64,000 nucleotides of DNA from JAAZNF01 sp964561025. Lineage in GTDB: Bacteria; Myxococcota; B64-G9. The notes under the pieces were generated by a model. The model searched no databases. It was given only the letters and a program-made list of their open reading frames with translations, and was not told the origin of the DNA. The translations under genes and the position numbers were made by a program. The stretch lies in the NCBI GenBank assembly GCA_964561025.1, contig CAZLNM010000008.1, positions 1 through 64,000 of the forward strand, written 5' to 3'. Shown here piece after piece: positions 26,064 through 34,655 of the stretch. The number at the start of each line of letters is the position of its first letter. Position 1 is the stretch's first letter.

Positions 26064-26813
26064 ATGTTGGAACTGATCGATCTCTCCCGCAAGATGAGCC
26101 GCGCCGAATTCCGCTTGCGGCTACCGCGCTTTCAGCAGCAGATGCTGGAGGTGGAGGAGGCCATCGCCTCGGCCGGCATCCCGGTGATCATCGTGGTGGA
26201 GGGTTGGGCCACGGCCAACAAGGGAGGCGTGATCCGCACCCTCACCTCGCGCATGGACCCGCGAGGGTTCCGGGTGGTGACGATCGGCGCTCCGCGGGAA
26301 CACGAGAAGAACTTCCCCTGGATGCACCGCTTCTGGCTGCGCCTGCCCAACTACGGCGAGATCGCCATCTTCGACCAGAGCTGGTACCGGCGCCTGTTGG
26401 AGGACCGTGTGGAGGAGAAGGTCCCGAAGAGCGAGTGGAAACGCGCCTTCGCCGCCATCCGCAACTTCGAGCGCACCCTGGCGGACGACGGCACGGTGAT
26501 CATCAAGTTCTTCCTGCACATCAGCCGCAAAGAGCAAGCCAAGCGCCTGCGAAAGCAACTTTCCGACAAGACCACCGCCCAGCTGGTGAGCAAGGAGGAT
26601 CGCGCCCAGCACAAGAAGTATGCCCGCTACCAGGAGGCCATCGAGGAGATGCTCTCCCAGACCGAGGCCGAGTGGGCGCCCTGGACCATCGTGGAAGCGA
26701 ACAGCGGCCACTTCGCCCGCTACCGGGTCTTCGAGACCGTGCTGCAGCGCCTCCAGCAGGCCCTGCGCGCCGTGCCCGACAAGGCCCCCGCCGCGGCGCC
26801 CGCCGGGAGGTGA
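26064..26813 (+). CDS. Degenerate PPK2-family protein (probable pseudoenzyme or regulatory subunit)
   Basis: A 249-residue PPK2-fold protein aligned without gaps at its core with the next gene product. The Walker A region reads EGWATANKGG (46-55) where active PPK2 has EGLDAAGKGG. The family Asp (position 49) is Ala and Gly52 is Asn; Lys53 remains. Walker B is IFDQSWYRR (102-110) rather than IFDRSWYGR. Two-domain PPK2 enzymes also have one divergent half, so the pair encoded here may be a split version working as a heteromer. A ribosome-binding site, AAGGAG, lies 7 nt before the ATG. An Ala/Pro tail follows residue 238. Confidence 0.75.
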   Translation: MLELIDLSRKMSRAEFRLRLPRFQQQMLEVEEAIASAGIPVIIVVEGWATANKGGVIRTLTSRMDPRGFRVVTIGAPREHEKNFPWMHRFWLRLPNYGEIAIFDQSWYRRLLEDRVEEKVPKSEWKRAFAAIRNFERTLADDGTVIIKFFLHISRKEQAKRLRKQLSDKTTAQLVSKEDRAQHKKYARYQEAIEEMLSQTEAEWAPWTIVEANSGHFARYRVFETVLQRLQQALRAVPDKAPAAAPAGR

Positions 26814-26819
26814 CGGACC

Positions 26820-27527
26820 ATGCTCGAAAAAGTCGACCTGTCGCTGAAGCTTGGCGAGGGAGAGTACCAGAAGAAGCTCAAGAAGCTCCAGCGAAGCCTG
26901 TCGCTGCTCGGTCACAACGTGTACATAAAAAAACGCCCGGTGGTGATCGTTTTCGAGGGCCTGGACGCGGCTGGCAAGGGCGGCTGCATCAAGCGCATCA
27001 CTGAAAAGCTGGACCCGCGCGGCTTCGTGGTGTGGGCCATCGCCGCCCCGCACGGAGAGGATCGCACCCACCAGTACCTCTACCGTTTCTGGCGCCGCCT
27101 GCCCGAGGGCGGCCAGATCGCCATCTTCGACCGCTCCTGGTACGGGCGGGTGCTGGTCGAGCGCATCGAGGGCTTCTGCACCGAAGAGGCCTGGAAGCGC
27201 GCCTACCGGGAGATCAACGACTTCGAGCGCGAGCTCACCGATTTCGGCACCATCCTGCTGAAGTTCTGGTTGCACATCAGCAAGCAGGAGCAGCTGCGGC
27301 GCTTCAAGGAGCGCGAGCGGGAACCGGCCAAGAAGTGGAAGATCACCAGCGAGGACTGGCGCAACCGTGAGAAGTGGGACCTGTACCAGACTGCGGCGGA
27401 GGAGATGTTGCTGCGCACCAGCACCCTGAAAGCCCCCTGGCACATCGTGGAGGCCGATGACAAGCACTGGGCGCGGATCAAGGTGCTGCAGATCCTGGTC
27501 GAGAGCCTGAAGCGGCACATGGGATAG
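26820..27527 (+). CDS. ppk2: Polyphosphate kinase 2 (polyP:nucleotide phosphotransferase)
   Basis: A 235-residue single-domain PPK2. Complete Walker A EGLDAAGKGG (46-55), lid and substrate segment KLDPRGFVVWAIAAPHGEDR, and Walker B IFDRSWYGR (102-110) are present. PPK2 enzymes phosphorylate AMP, ADP or GDP from polyphosphate; class cannot be decided safely from sequence here. GGGAGG precedes the ATG, which lies 6 bp after the stop of the degenerate paralogue; ppk1 follows. Length is typical of short PPK2 proteins. Confidence 0.9.
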   Translation: MLEKVDLSLKLGEGEYQKKLKKLQRSLSLLGHNVYIKKRPVVIVFEGLDAAGKGGCIKRITEKLDPRGFVVWAIAAPHGEDRTHQYLYRFWRRLPEGGQIAIFDRSWYGRVLVERIEGFCTEEAWKRAYREINDFERELTDFGTILLKFWLHISKQEQLRRFKEREREPAKKWKITSEDWRNREKWDLYQTAAEEMLLRTSTLKAPWHIVEADDKHWARIKVLQILVESLKRHMG

Positions 27528-27541
27528 ACGGGAGGATGCGC

Positions 27542-29629
27542 TTGGCCAACGTTAAGGATTCCTTTCTCAACCGGGAGCTGTCGTGGCTGGCCTTCGCCCG
27601 GCGCGTGCTGGCCATGGTCGAGCGGCGGGACCTGCCGCTCATGGAGCGGGTGCGCTTCGCCGGCATCATGGGCATGTTGCACGACGAGTTCTTCATGAAG
27701 CGCATGAGCGGCCTCAAGCGGCAGATCCAGAACCGCTCGCAAAAGACCGCGCTGGACGGCCAGACCCCGGCGGAGGAGTTCGCCGCCTGCCGCAAAGTGC
27801 TGATGGAACAGGAGCGTCTCCTCGCCCGGATCCTCGACGAGGAGCTGCGGCCGGCGCTGGAGCAGGCTGGCCTGCCCGTGCTGGAACATCGCCGCCTCCT
27901 CCCCGAGCAACAGAAAGCGGTGCGCTCTTACTTCGTCGACAACGTGCAGCCCATCCTGACCCCGCTGGCGGTGGACGCCGAGCACCCCTTCCCGTTCATT
28001 TCGAACGGCACCCTCAACCTGGCGGTGCTGGTCCGGGACAAAGAGCACGACGAGCCGCGCTTCGTGCGCATCAAGGTGCCGGACAACCGCCCCCGCTGGG
28101 TGCCGCTCCCCGACGGCGGAGGCTGGGTGCCGCTCGAGCAGGCCATCGCGGCCAACCTGGACGTCATCTTCCCCACCTGCCCGCAGCCCGAGGTGTACCT
28201 CTTCCGGGTCACCCGCGGCAGCGAGGGAGAGTCGAACCCGCGCGTCGAGGATCGCGACGCGGACGAGCAGGAGCACCCCGGCTCCATCATCGAGCTGGTC
28301 GCCAACGACCTCAAAGCCAGGCGTTTTGCGGGCGTGGTGCGGCTCGAGGTCCAGGAGACCATGCCGGACCGGCTGTGCGAATGGCTGTGCCGAAACCTGG
28401 GCGTGAGAGAAGACGATGTATATCGCACCAGCGGCCTTCTCGGCACAAAGGACCTGTCGAGGCTGCCCGTATCCAAGCGTCCCGAGCTCTTGTATCCGCC
28501 CCACGAGCCCGTCACTCCCCGCCGGTTGCAGAAGCTCCCCGACACCCCGCAGGCCATCTTCTCTCAGATCAAGCGCGGAGATATCCTGCTACACCTGCCC
28601 TACGACAGCTTCGACTCCTCCGTGCTGCGCTTCATCGAGTCCGCCAGCAACGACCCGGCCACCTTGGCCATCAAGCTGACCATCTACCGCACCAGCAAGG
28701 ACTCGGCGATCATGCGCGCCCTGGTGGACGCCGCGCGGCGCGACAAGCAGGTGGCGGTGCTGGTCGAGATCACCGCCCGCTTCGACGAGGCCCCCAACAT
28801 CGCCTGGGGCAAGCAACTCGAACAAGAGGGCGTGCACGTGGTGTACGGCGTGGAGAAGTTCAAGACCCACGTCAAGATCGCGCTGGTCGTCCGCGAGGAG
28901 GCGAGCGGTATCCGGCGCTACGCCCACATCGGCTCGGGCAACTACCACCCCGGCACCGCCCGGCTGTACGAGGACGTGGGCATCCTCACCTGCCAGCCCG
29001 ATTTGTGCCGTGAGGTGGCCGCGCTGTTCGACGAGTTGACGGGAGCCATGCCGCGGCAAGACTACCAGCATCTACTGGTGGCGCCGCGCTTCATGCGCCA
29101 GCGATTCATCGAACTTTTAGACCGCGAGATCCAATTCGCCCAAGCTGGAAAGCCCTGCGGCGTCCAGGCCAAGATGAACCAGCTCCAGGACCCCGAGATG
29201 ATCCGGGCGCTGTACCGCGCCAGTCAGGCCGGCGTCCCCATCGAGCTGAACGTGCGCGGATTGTGCTGCCTGCGGCCCGGGGTTCCAGGTCTTTCGGAAA
29301 CCATCCGCGTCTTCAGCGTGGTGGGGCGATTTTTGGAGCACAGCCGCATCTACCGCTTCGAGAACGGCGGCGATGCGCAATTGTTCATCGGCTCCGCCGA
29401 CTGGATGAAGCGCAACCTGGAGAACCGCGTCGAGTGCATCACCCCTGTGTTGGACGGTAAGATCAAGGAGCAGTTGGAGAAGATCCTCGCCGTGTACCGT
29501 TCGGACAACTCGTCCGCCTGGGATCTCCAGCCGGATGGCACCTATGTGCAGCGTACGCCTCGGCAAGGCGAAAAGCCCGTCGCGGCGCAGGACGAATTCA
29601 TCCGCCTGGCGCAGAAGATCCGCGCCTGA
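27542..29629 (+). CDS. ppk1: Polyphosphate kinase 1
   Basis: A 695-residue PPK1 that reversibly makes polyphosphate from ATP. The N-terminal FLNRELSWLAFARRVL, the catalytic His in KTHVKIALVVR (equivalent to E. coli H435), HIGSGNYHPGTARLYEDVG, and the second essential His in GRFLEHSRIYRFENGG (equivalent to H592) are all present. GGGAGG at 27530-27535 abuts an ATG at 27536, too close for initiation; TTG 27542 with 6-nt spacing is preferred. Last gene of the polyphosphate operon. Its end overlaps convergent tilS by 32 bp. An N-insert (SEGESNPRVEDRDADEQEH) is charged and probably a loop. Confidence 0.9.
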   Translation: MANVKDSFLNRELSWLAFARRVLAMVERRDLPLMERVRFAGIMGMLHDEFFMKRMSGLKRQIQNRSQKTALDGQTPAEEFAACRKVLMEQERLLARILDEELRPALEQAGLPVLEHRRLLPEQQKAVRSYFVDNVQPILTPLAVDAEHPFPFISNGTLNLAVLVRDKEHDEPRFVRIKVPDNRPRWVPLPDGGGWVPLEQAIAANLDVIFPTCPQPEVYLFRVTRGSEGESNPRVEDRDADEQEHPGSIIELVANDLKARRFAGVVRLEVQETMPDRLCEWLCRNLGVREDDVYRTSGLLGTKDLSRLPVSKRPELLYPPHEPVTPRRLQKLPDTPQAIFSQIKRGDILLHLPYDSFDSSVLRFIESASNDPATLAIKLTIYRTSKDSAIMRALVDAARRDKQVAVLVEITARFDEAPNIAWGKQLEQEGVHVVYGVEKFKTHVKIALVVREEASGIRRYAHIGSGNYHPGTARLYEDVGILTCQPDLCREVAALFDELTGAMPRQDYQHLLVAPRFMRQRFIELLDREIQFAQAGKPCGVQAKMNQLQDPEMIRALYRASQAGVPIELNVRGLCCLRPGVPGLSETIRVFSVVGRFLEHSRIYRFENGGDAQLFIGSADWMKRNLENRVECITPVLDGKIKEQLEKILAVYRSDNSSAWDLQPDGTYVQRTPRQGEKPVAAQDEFIRLAQKIRA

Positions 29630-31004
29630 GATCTGAACCGGCTGGAAAGTACTCCACACACAACGCCAAGCGCCCCGCGGCGGCCATGCCGGCATGCCGC
29701 GAGCGGCGCACCCCCGCGATCCACAGGATCCGCTTTTTGCAGACGAGCAACGGGACCAGTTTCCTGTCGGCGCGGGGCACCTTGGCGTCCATCAGGATCC
29801 GGCACACCTCGCGGCTTCCCCCGCCCCACTTCTCCAGGCGGTCCCCCGGCCGCAGCGAGCGCACGGTCAAGGGGAAAGGCGCGAGTTCGGGGTCGAAGAA
29901 CACCCGGCATGGCCCGGCCCGCTCCGGCCGGAACCGTTGAAGGGAAAAACGCATCCGTCCCTGTGGCAACCGGACCTCGCCGGGGCACTCCACCTTGAGC
30001 CGAAAGGCGCTTGTCTTTTCGCCAGGAAGCTCGAACGAAAGCCACCTCTTGTCCCGGCGCGCCACGACTCCCCCGGGGAGCGAGTGCGACCAACACCCAG
30101 GGCCCGCGCGCCTCATGTGGCGCAGCAAGACCTCGCCATGGCCGAGCGGCAGGGACGCCCCCGGTCCCTTCACCTTGCGCAACATGAGAACCCACAGGCG
30201 GGTCAAGACCGCGGCGGGGAGCCGGGCGGCTTCATTCCACAGGATGCGCGCGAATCCTTTCCCCTCCTCCATCGGAACCTCGCGCGCCAAGGCCGCGAGC
30301 GCGCGCTGATCCCGGGCCGCGGCGCGGGAGAGCCGGAGCAAGGCCTCCGCCACCGCGGGATTGAGCGTCTTCAGCCGGGGGAGGACGTGGTGCCGGATCC
30401 GGTTGCGCACAAAGCGCATGTCCCGGTTCGCGGGATCGCGATCGAAGGCCAGGCGGCGCGACCGGCAGTAGCGCTCCAGAGTCTCCTTGGAGCTCCACAG
30501 GAGCGGCCGGATGAACCGCCCGCGCCGTACTGGAATACCGCGAAGGCCGGCGACCCCCGTGCCCCGGACGATCCGCAGCAGGACCGTCTCCGCCTGGTCG
30601 TCACGGGTGTGCCCGGTGGCGATGCGCCGGCAGCCGAGGTCTTCGGCCGTCTCTTCCAACAACCGGGCCCGCTCCCGGCGCAGCGCGTCCTCGTTGCTTC
30701 CTGGCGCCGCCCGGGCCGCATCGGCCCTGCACAGGACGAACGGCACCGAAAGCCGGCGGCAATGACGCTCCACCCGGCGAGCGGCGCTCGTGGCGCGCGG
30801 GTGCTGCCCGTGATCGACGTAACAGCCGACGACGGTGATTCCGAGAGGCTGGCTGAGGCGCCCGAGGATATCGAGCAAGGCCAGCGAGTCGGCGCCGCCC
30901 GAGCATGCGACGAGAACGCGATCCGAAGGGGCGAGCAGCCGATGGGCCTCGATGAAGCGCCTGCACCGATCGAGGATCTGCCTGTCAGCGTTCCCGGTGC
31001 GCAC
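29598..31004 (-). CDS. tilS: tRNA(Ile)-lysidine synthase
   Basis: A 468-residue enzyme. PP-loop SGGADS (35-40), the adenylation contacts TGHTRDDQAETVLLR and the C-terminal RSLRPGDRLEKWGGG-S element mark TilS. It converts C34 of tRNA-Ile(CAU) to lysidine, essential in most bacteria. Start is GTG 31004; alternatives cannot be excluded because no strong ribosome-binding site is visible. The Arg-rich C-terminal tail runs into the end of ppk1 on the opposite strand. Confidence 0.9.
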   Translation of the reverse strand: MRTGNADRQILDRCRRFIEAHRLLAPSDRVLVACSGGADSLALLDILGRLSQPLGITVVGCYVDHGQHPRATSAARRVERHCRRLSVPFVLCRADAARAAPGSNEDALRRERARLLEETAEDLGCRRIATGHTRDDQAETVLLRIVRGTGVAGLRGIPVRRGRFIRPLLWSSKETLERYCRSRRLAFDRDPANRDMRFVRNRIRHHVLPRLKTLNPAVAEALLRLSRAAARDQRALAALAREVPMEEGKGFARILWNEAARLPAAVLTRLWVLMLRKVKGPGASLPLGHGEVLLRHMRRAGPGCWSHSLPGGVVARRDKRWLSFELPGEKTSAFRLKVECPGEVRLPQGRMRFSLQRFRPERAGPCRVFFDPELAPFPLTVRSLRPGDRLEKWGGGSREVCRILMDAKVPRADRKLVPLLVCKKRILWIAGVRRSRHAGMAAAGRLALCVEYFPAGSDLRRGSSAPGG

Positions 31005-31065
31005 GGTGCGAGGCTACGCCCGCTGACGCAGCCGGTCAACCTGGCCGCCGGCGCCAACAATTTGC

Positions 31066-31093
31066 TTGTCCTAAGAGTCGCATTGTGTATACT
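31066..31093 (+). promoter_or_regulatory. Sigma-70-like promoter
   Basis: TTGTCC (31066-31071), 16-nt spacer and TATACT (31088-31093), about 50 nt upstream of the lipoprotein phosphoesterase start at 31143. Confidence 0.5.
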
Positions 31094-31142
31094 GCCCCCG
31101 GACGAAGAACTCAGGGACTAAAACTCCATTTTGGAGGCGACG

Positions 31143-32393
31143 ATGCAATCCTTCGCGCGCGCATGGTCGGGTCGTGCCCTCATCCTGGCGGTAACCCTGG
31201 CGTTGTTCGGCTGCCAAAAACCCACAACCGAAGAGAAGCCCAAGGACGCCGGAAAGCCGGCGGAGCCAAGCCAGACCGCGGACGTTCAAACCACGCTCAA
31301 GGCCTCGGAGGACGATTGCGTGGGGCCGCTGGAGACCACCGGAAAGCCCCGCGAGATCGTCTTCGGCGACAGCCGCTTCGAGCTGGACGGCTACTGGCTC
31401 AAGCAGAAGGACTCCGATCCCGACGAGGAAGAGGTCATCGGCATCCTCTCGGACTCCAAGGAGTTCACGGCGGACAACAAGAAGAACCTCGAGCGCATCC
31501 TGGCCTTCTTCGAGCGCGAGAAGGTCCGCGCCATCGTTCACCTGGGTGACATCGCCGGCATCATGCCCATCCCCGGGGACATCACGGTGCCCGACAAGGA
31601 CGAGAAGGGCAACCCGTTGTCCGAGGAGAAGAAGTCCGCGCTGCGCCGGCGCGCCACGCTGGAGGCCCGCCGCGACGCCATGCGCAAGAGCTACGACGGC
31701 CTGGTGGACCTGATCTCGCTGCTGGCCGAGAAAAACCTGCCGGTGCTGGTGGTGAGCGGCAACCGGGAGTGCAAGACGGTGTTCAACTCGGCGATGGCGA
31801 CGCTGGCCCGCGACTTTCCCAACGTCTTCAACCTGAACCTCATCCGCCGGGTGGATCTCGACGATCTCACCATCGTCTCGATGCCCGGCTACCACGATCC
31901 GGAATACGTGCACTGCCCCTGGGACCGCTGCCTGTACTACGAGAGCGACACCCTGAGCCTGCTCCGCCTGGCGCGAGAGGCCGCTCCGCGCAACGTGATG
32001 GTCATCTCCCACGGCCCGCCGCGCCAGAAGGACCGCCAGGGCATCGACGCGGTGTCCGAGGGCGCCAACGTGGGCAACCCGGCCCTGGCCACGGCGCTTC
32101 TGAAGGCCGGCATCCGCTTCGGGGCCTTCGGGAACATCCAGGAAGCCGGCGGCAAGGCCACCAACCTGGACGGCACCTCCATCATCGCCCAGAATACCTT
32201 CGCGGACTCGCTGTTCCTCAACCCCGGGCCGGCGGACAGCATGGCCTGGGCCATGAACGACGGCACCGAGAGCCGCGGTATGGCGGCGGTGATCCACTTC
32301 GTGGGGAAGAAGGCGAGCTACAAGATCTTCCGCGTGGGCGAGGAAGAAAAGGCGCCCGCGCCGGCCCCCGCCCCGGAAAAGCCGGCCCCCTGA
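31143..32393 (+). CDS. Metallophosphoesterase-like lipoprotein
   Basis: A 416-residue predicted lipoprotein. The signal sequence ends at LALFGC (Cys about residue 24), followed by a Lys/Glu/Pro-rich linker. The fold resembles calcineurin-type phosphoesterases: ILSDSKEF, VHLGDIAGI, VSGNRECK and VISHGPPRQKD line up with the D-x-x, GD, GN and GH motifs, but the first motif lacks the usual DxH and no GHTH is visible. Metal binding may therefore be altered. It may be a surface-exposed or periplasmic phosphoesterase or a non-catalytic relative. The Pro-rich tail (APAPAPAPEKPAP) is unstructured. GGAGG with 5-nt spacing sets the ATG at 31143. Confidence 0.65.
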   Translation: MQSFARAWSGRALILAVTLALFGCQKPTTEEKPKDAGKPAEPSQTADVQTTLKASEDDCVGPLETTGKPREIVFGDSRFELDGYWLKQKDSDPDEEEVIGILSDSKEFTADNKKNLERILAFFEREKVRAIVHLGDIAGIMPIPGDITVPDKDEKGNPLSEEKKSALRRRATLEARRDAMRKSYDGLVDLISLLAEKNLPVLVVSGNRECKTVFNSAMATLARDFPNVFNLNLIRRVDLDDLTIVSMPGYHDPEYVHCPWDRCLYYESDTLSLLRLAREAAPRNVMVISHGPPRQKDRQGIDAVSEGANVGNPALATALLKAGIRFGAFGNIQEAGGKATNLDGTSIIAQNTFADSLFLNPGPADSMAWAMNDGTESRGMAAVIHFVGKKASYKIFRVGEEEKAPAPAPAPEKPAP

Positions 32394-32403
32394 GCAGTGC
32401 GAA

Positions 32404-32423
32404 AGCCCGCGCGGCTGTTTTTT
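32404..32423 (+). terminator. Possible weak intrinsic terminator
   Basis: AGCC/GGCT with a 5-nt loop is followed by GTTTTTT, 11 bp after the stop of the lipoprotein phosphoesterase gene. The stem is only 4 bp, so this is uncertain. Confidence 0.4.
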
Positions 32424-32493
32424 CACCCGACCTCTGGCCTCGGTTTTGCTACTCGGCGGCTCAGCCTGCTACAACATGTCGCGGGCGAGCCGT

Positions 32494-32523
32494 TTGACAG
32501 GGCGCGCCGTACTTGGATAGGCT
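32494..32523 (+). promoter_or_regulatory. Sigma-70-like promoter, possibly producing a leaderless mRNA
   Basis: TTGACA (32494-32499), 18-nt spacer, TAGGCT (32518-32523). The predicted transcript start (about 32530) is only a few nucleotides before the ATG at 32534, and there is no ribosome-binding site there. Confidence 0.5.
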
Positions 32524-32533
32524 CCGCCTGGGT

Positions 32534-33616
32534 ATGCCGAAAAACCTGCGCCAACTCTTCTTTTTCCTCTCGGGCGGCGGCGCCCTGCTGGGCGGCCTGA
32601 CCTTACTGCTCGTCGCGCTGTCATCGCCGGCGGACGCCGGCACGCTGCTCTCCCGCGGGGTGCTCGCCATCCTGGCCATCACCGCGGTCGTGCTGGTGAT
32701 CGCGAACCTCTGGTTCTCCCGCCTGCGCGACTCGCTGCGAGCGCTCTCGAAAACCCTGGCCGCGTACGGCGAGGGAAGGTTTGATGACTCGGCTCGGATC
32801 ATAAAGCCGGAGGAGCTGGCCGATCTCTCCCGCTGCACCCGTGACCTGGGCGCCCGCCTGGAACAGGAGCACAAGGATGCGACACGCCGGCTCCGGGAGG
32901 AGGCGCGGGGAGTTCGGGACGAGGCCCTGCGCCGGATGGGGAGCGGCCTGCTCCCCAAGGTCGAGAAATCGGCTTCCAGCATCCTGGGCTTTGTCAACTT
33001 GTCGCTACAACAACCGCTCCCGGACGGCCCGCTGCAGAACTACCTGCGCCTGGCCGAGCGCGAGGCCCGCACCCTGCTGGACTGGCTGGGCTGGCTGCGA
33101 CAATACCTGCGTGCCGATTCTCCCCGGGGCAGCGGTTGCCGGTTGAACGACGTCGTGCAGCGCACCGTCCACGAGTTCGCGGCGGTCGCCAAGGAGGGAG
33201 GCATCGCCATCCGCCTCAACCTCGCCGACGGATTGCCGCTCGTGGCCGGGGAGGAAGCGGCGCTCGGCCGCGTGATCTCGGTGCTCATCGACAACGCCCG
33301 CGAGGCCATGGCCGCGGGTGGAGGCATGCTGGAGATCGGCACCAACCGGGACGGCCGGGGCCGGGTGGTGGCGACGTTCCGGGACAACGGGCCGGGCTTC
33401 GACGAGGGAGTCGAACGGGCGCTCTTTTCGCCTTTCTTCACCACCAAACCCGACCGGCAGGGACTGAGCCTGGCGCTCGCCGCCACCACGGCGCGTCTTT
33501 TCGGCGGTTTTCTCACGGCCTGGAGCCAGCCAGGGCGCGGAGCGACGTTCTTTCTGACCTTGCCCGCCGCGGAGCCCAATCCTCCCCCGCCGCCGGTCAG
33601 CGCTGCTTCTGCTTGA
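32534..33616 (+). CDS. Histidine-kinase-like membrane protein without phosphoacceptor His
   Basis: A 360-residue protein with two hydrophobic segments (about 10-31 and 43-61), a coiled linker, a DHp-like helix pair and a C-terminal HATPase domain with N box (D253-N254 in VLIDNAREAM), G1 (DNGPGF, 284-289) and F box (LFSPFFTTK). In the first DHp helix, MGSGLLPKVEKSASSILGFVNL aligns well with the usual AAGVAHEIN...ILG helix, but the phosphoacceptor His is Pro141. The G2 box is QGLSLALAA, not GxGLGLA. It may be a pseudokinase or phosphatase-like partner. No response regulator is adjacent. The 3' end overlaps the convergent TPR gene by 20 bp. Confidence 0.7.
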   Translation: MPKNLRQLFFFLSGGGALLGGLTLLLVALSSPADAGTLLSRGVLAILAITAVVLVIANLWFSRLRDSLRALSKTLAAYGEGRFDDSARIIKPEELADLSRCTRDLGARLEQEHKDATRRLREEARGVRDEALRRMGSGLLPKVEKSASSILGFVNLSLQQPLPDGPLQNYLRLAEREARTLLDWLGWLRQYLRADSPRGSGCRLNDVVQRTVHEFAAVAKEGGIAIRLNLADGLPLVAGEEAALGRVISVLIDNAREAMAAGGGMLEIGTNRDGRGRVVATFRDNGPGFDEGVERALFSPFFTTKPDRQGLSLALAATTARLFGGFLTAWSQPGRGATFFLTLPAAEPNPPPPPVSAASA

Positions 33617-34655
33617 GCTCTATGAACTTCTTGTGCATCTGCAGGCCTTCCTTGGCGCGCAGGTTCCCTGGATCCAGCACCAGGATGTCTCGGTAGAGCG
33701 GCGCCGCCTGCTCCAGATCCTCACGGGCAAAGAACTCCGCGGCGCGGCGTCCGAGTTCTTCCAGGAGGCGTTTACGCTGTGGCTCGAGGCTGCGCAGAAG
33801 CTCCAGGGCCTGAGGATGCTCGGGGAACTGGCGCAGCAGATCCCGTAGCGCCGAGATCGCCCCCACCAGATCGTTTTTCGCCAGGCGCTCGCGGGCCCGG
33901 TCCAGCATGGGCTCGGCGGGGTCGGGGGCCTTCTCGGCCGGCGGCGAGGTCGCCGGGCCGCGCGGGTGCTCCGGGCGCGGTGGACGGCGGACGGAGATTT
34001 TCTCCTTCGGCTCCTTCCGTGCCAGAGGCTGCGGCTCCGGCTCCGCGGAGGGCCCGGGTTCGACGTAGCCGGGAGGTTCGTTGACCGCTGGAGCGCGCCG
34101 CCGGGCCTCCTCCGCCATTCGCTCCGTCGCGAGATCCATGGGAAGACGGTACACCCGCGCCACGGCCAGCGCCCGTTCCAGTTCGTCCCGCGCCCGAGAG
34201 TAAACCCCCGAAAGAAACGCCTTCCGACCCTCGAGGATCCAGCCGTCGATGCGTGAGCGGATCTCCCTGAGTTCGTCATCGATCTTCGAGTAGTTCTCCA
34301 CGATCCGAACCTTCAGCGGGTCGGCCGGCGGAAGCAGGGCGATCAGGTCGCCCAGGTAAGTTCGCGCGCGCACAAGGTCCTTCGCCGCGCGGGCGGCCTC
34401 GGCCCGGCTCACCCACTGCTCGATCAGGTATTCCACGGCCGCGGTGACCTGCTGGTTCAGCGTCTGGTATTCCTGCGCCAGGTCCAGGTCCACCTGGACG
34501 ACGCCCTTCAGGCGGCGGTAGGCCTCGAAGACCTCTCCGCGCTGAAAGGCCTGCTCGCTCCACTCCAGATCGCGCCGCACCCGTTCGTGGGCGGAGGTAC
34601 AACCAAGAATCGACAGGCATAAAACCACGAGGAGAATGCGGCCGAGGAGATTCAT
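33597..34655 (-). CDS. TPR-containing lipoprotein
   Basis: A 352-residue lipoprotein: MNLLGRILLVVLCLSILGC ends at the lipidated Cys (residue 19). The first 200 residues are helical with TPR-like pairs, a Pro/Glu-rich linker (about 205-265) follows, and two clearer TPR units end the protein (AISALRDLLRQFPEHPQALELL and LYRDILVLDPGNLRAKEGL, near 270-345). Likely a periplasmic scaffold. The ATG overlaps the stop of the UvrD-type helicase gene as ATGA, so the two are coupled, unusual partners for each other. Confidence 0.7.
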   Translation of the reverse strand: MNLLGRILLVVLCLSILGCTSAHERVRRDLEWSEQAFQRGEVFEAYRRLKGVVQVDLDLAQEYQTLNQQVTAAVEYLIEQWVSRAEAARAAKDLVRARTYLGDLIALLPPADPLKVRIVENYSKIDDELREIRSRIDGWILEGRKAFLSGVYSRARDELERALAVARVYRLPMDLATERMAEEARRRAPAVNEPPGYVEPGPSAEPEPQPLARKEPKEKISVRRPPRPEHPRGPATSPPAEKAPDPAEPMLDRARERLAKNDLVGAISALRDLLRQFPEHPQALELLRSLEPQRKRLLEELGRRAAEFFAREDLEQAAPLYRDILVLDPGNLRAKEGLQMHKKFIELKQKQR

